From UBA3478 sp964217345 (GTDB lineage Bacteria; Bacteroidota; Bacteroidia; Flavobacteriales; Flavobacteriaceae), in assembly GCA_964217345.1 (NCBI GenBank), contig CAXPJI010000034.1, positions 1 to 6,509 on the forward strand: a stretch of 6,509 bases of DNA, given 5' to 3'. The notes beneath the pieces are model-generated. The model had not been told where the DNA came from and ran no database searches. It saw nothing but the letters and a program-made list of their open reading frames with translations. Shown here piece after piece: positions 6,386 through 6,509 of the stretch (positions are counted from its first letter, which is position 1; each line of letters starts with the position of its first letter). Position numbers and translations under genes: made by a program.

Positions 6386-6427
6386 AAGCCGTATCTTTGC
6401 AATCAAATATCCCAACTTATGATAAAA
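6366..6427. repeat. 13-bp direct repeat flanking the Fe-S gene promoter
   Basis: ACTTATGATAAAA occurs at 6366-6378 and again at 6415-6427, 49 bp apart. The first copy lies in the loop of the inverted repeat and the second covers the start codon of the Fe-S carrier gene. The upstream copy reads as a five-codon mini-frame (ATG at 6370 to TAA at 6387). Confidence 0.5.
6392..6399 (+). promoter_or_regulatory. Candidate Fe-S carrier gene promoter (-7 element TATCTTTG)
   Basis: TATCTTTG matches TAnnTTTG exactly. It ends 19 nt before the ATG at 6419, so a start point near 6405 would leave a leader of about 14 nt. A weak -33 candidate (TTA at 6368-6370) lies 21 nt upstream. Confidence 0.55.
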
Positions 6428-6509
6428 GTAGCAGAATCTGCACGTGAAAGGGTCCGCTCGTTAATGCGCGAGGAGGGTTTTGATGCGGACACCGATTTTG
6501 TGAGAGTAG
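6419..6509 (+). CDS. A-type iron-sulfur carrier (HesB/IscA family), 3' end outside window
   Basis: Only the first 30 codons are visible. They read MIKVAESARERVRSLMREEG and on to TDFVRV, the characteristic start of HesB/IscA/SufA proteins (about 107-120 aa), in which FVRV leads into a Gly-rich strand and the first conserved Cys. The three cysteine ligands would lie beyond the window and cannot be checked. A-type carriers pass Fe-S clusters from the assembly scaffold to apo-proteins in the cytoplasm. The ATG at 6419 fits the family N-terminus, and an exact TAnnTTTG box lies 19 nt upstream. The gene is divergent from thiL. In many Bacteroidota such a gene opens a suf operon (sufB, sufC and others), which would predict sufB next on the right; this is inference. 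Confidence 0.8.
   Translation, partial: MIKVAESARERVRSLMREEGFDADTDFVRV

Noticed and set aside
1..6509. A defence, mobile or CRISPR system
   Set aside because: No direct-repeat arrays, transposase, integrase, toxin-antitoxin or nuclease-like genes are visible; each long frame fits a known metabolic or glycan-related family.

Overview
The window looks like chromosomal DNA from a marine, polysaccharide-degrading member of the Bacteroidota, probably Flavobacteriia. The grounds are a short Bacteroidota-type lipoprotein signal, laminarinase-type surface proteins, moderately AT-rich DNA with little sign of Shine-Dalgarno sites, and two matches to the Bacteroidota promoter element TAnnTTTG in the divergent intergenic region at the right end. 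All protein assignments come from reading motifs, not from database searches.

Left part (1-2671, + strand): the tail of what is probably a beta-glucan (laminarin-type) utilisation locus. The first gene runs in from outside the window. It encodes a non-catalytic, probably surface-anchored glycan-binding protein with one carbohydrate-binding-like beta-sandwich followed by two tandem copies of a second module. The copies are exactly 537 bp each, abut each other and run up to the stop codon. A strong GC-rich hairpin with a short T-run follows, and only 4 nt after it starts a 309-aa lipoprotein of glycoside hydrolase family 16 with an intact EIDIME active site. Both proteins carry the same short cysteine cluster (CGGSCxACEEP) near the N-terminus, which suggests a shared cell-surface stalk. 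Together they would hold and cut beta-1,3-glucan at the outer membrane. SusC/SusD-like genes would be expected to the left but are not visible.

Middle (2711-3997, + strand): a complete cytoplasmic Xaa-Pro aminopeptidase (pepP) with all five metal ligands. Its 3' end overlaps the convergent brnQ gene by 44 bp, so there is no intergenic terminator between them.

Right part (3954-6285, - strand): a tight two-gene unit, thiL (thiamine-monophosphate kinase) then brnQ (branched-chain amino acid carrier), with 1 nt between the thiL stop and the brnQ start. The thiL start is best placed at ATG 6285, not at a TTG further upstream at 6348. Divergent from thiL, an A-type (HesB/IscA) iron-sulfur carrier begins at 6419 and runs off the window, probably the first gene of a SUF-type operon. 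The 133-bp divergent region between them holds a candidate promoter for each side, an 8-bp inverted repeat and a 13-bp direct repeat.

No mobile element, CRISPR array, rRNA or tRNA is visible. Most of the content is ordinary housekeeping and glycan-degradation genes. The points most worth a second look are the tandem module duplication, the shared cysteine stalk, the hairpin placed on the GH16 start, a 22-bp palindrome inside brnQ, and the architecture of the divergent promoter region.
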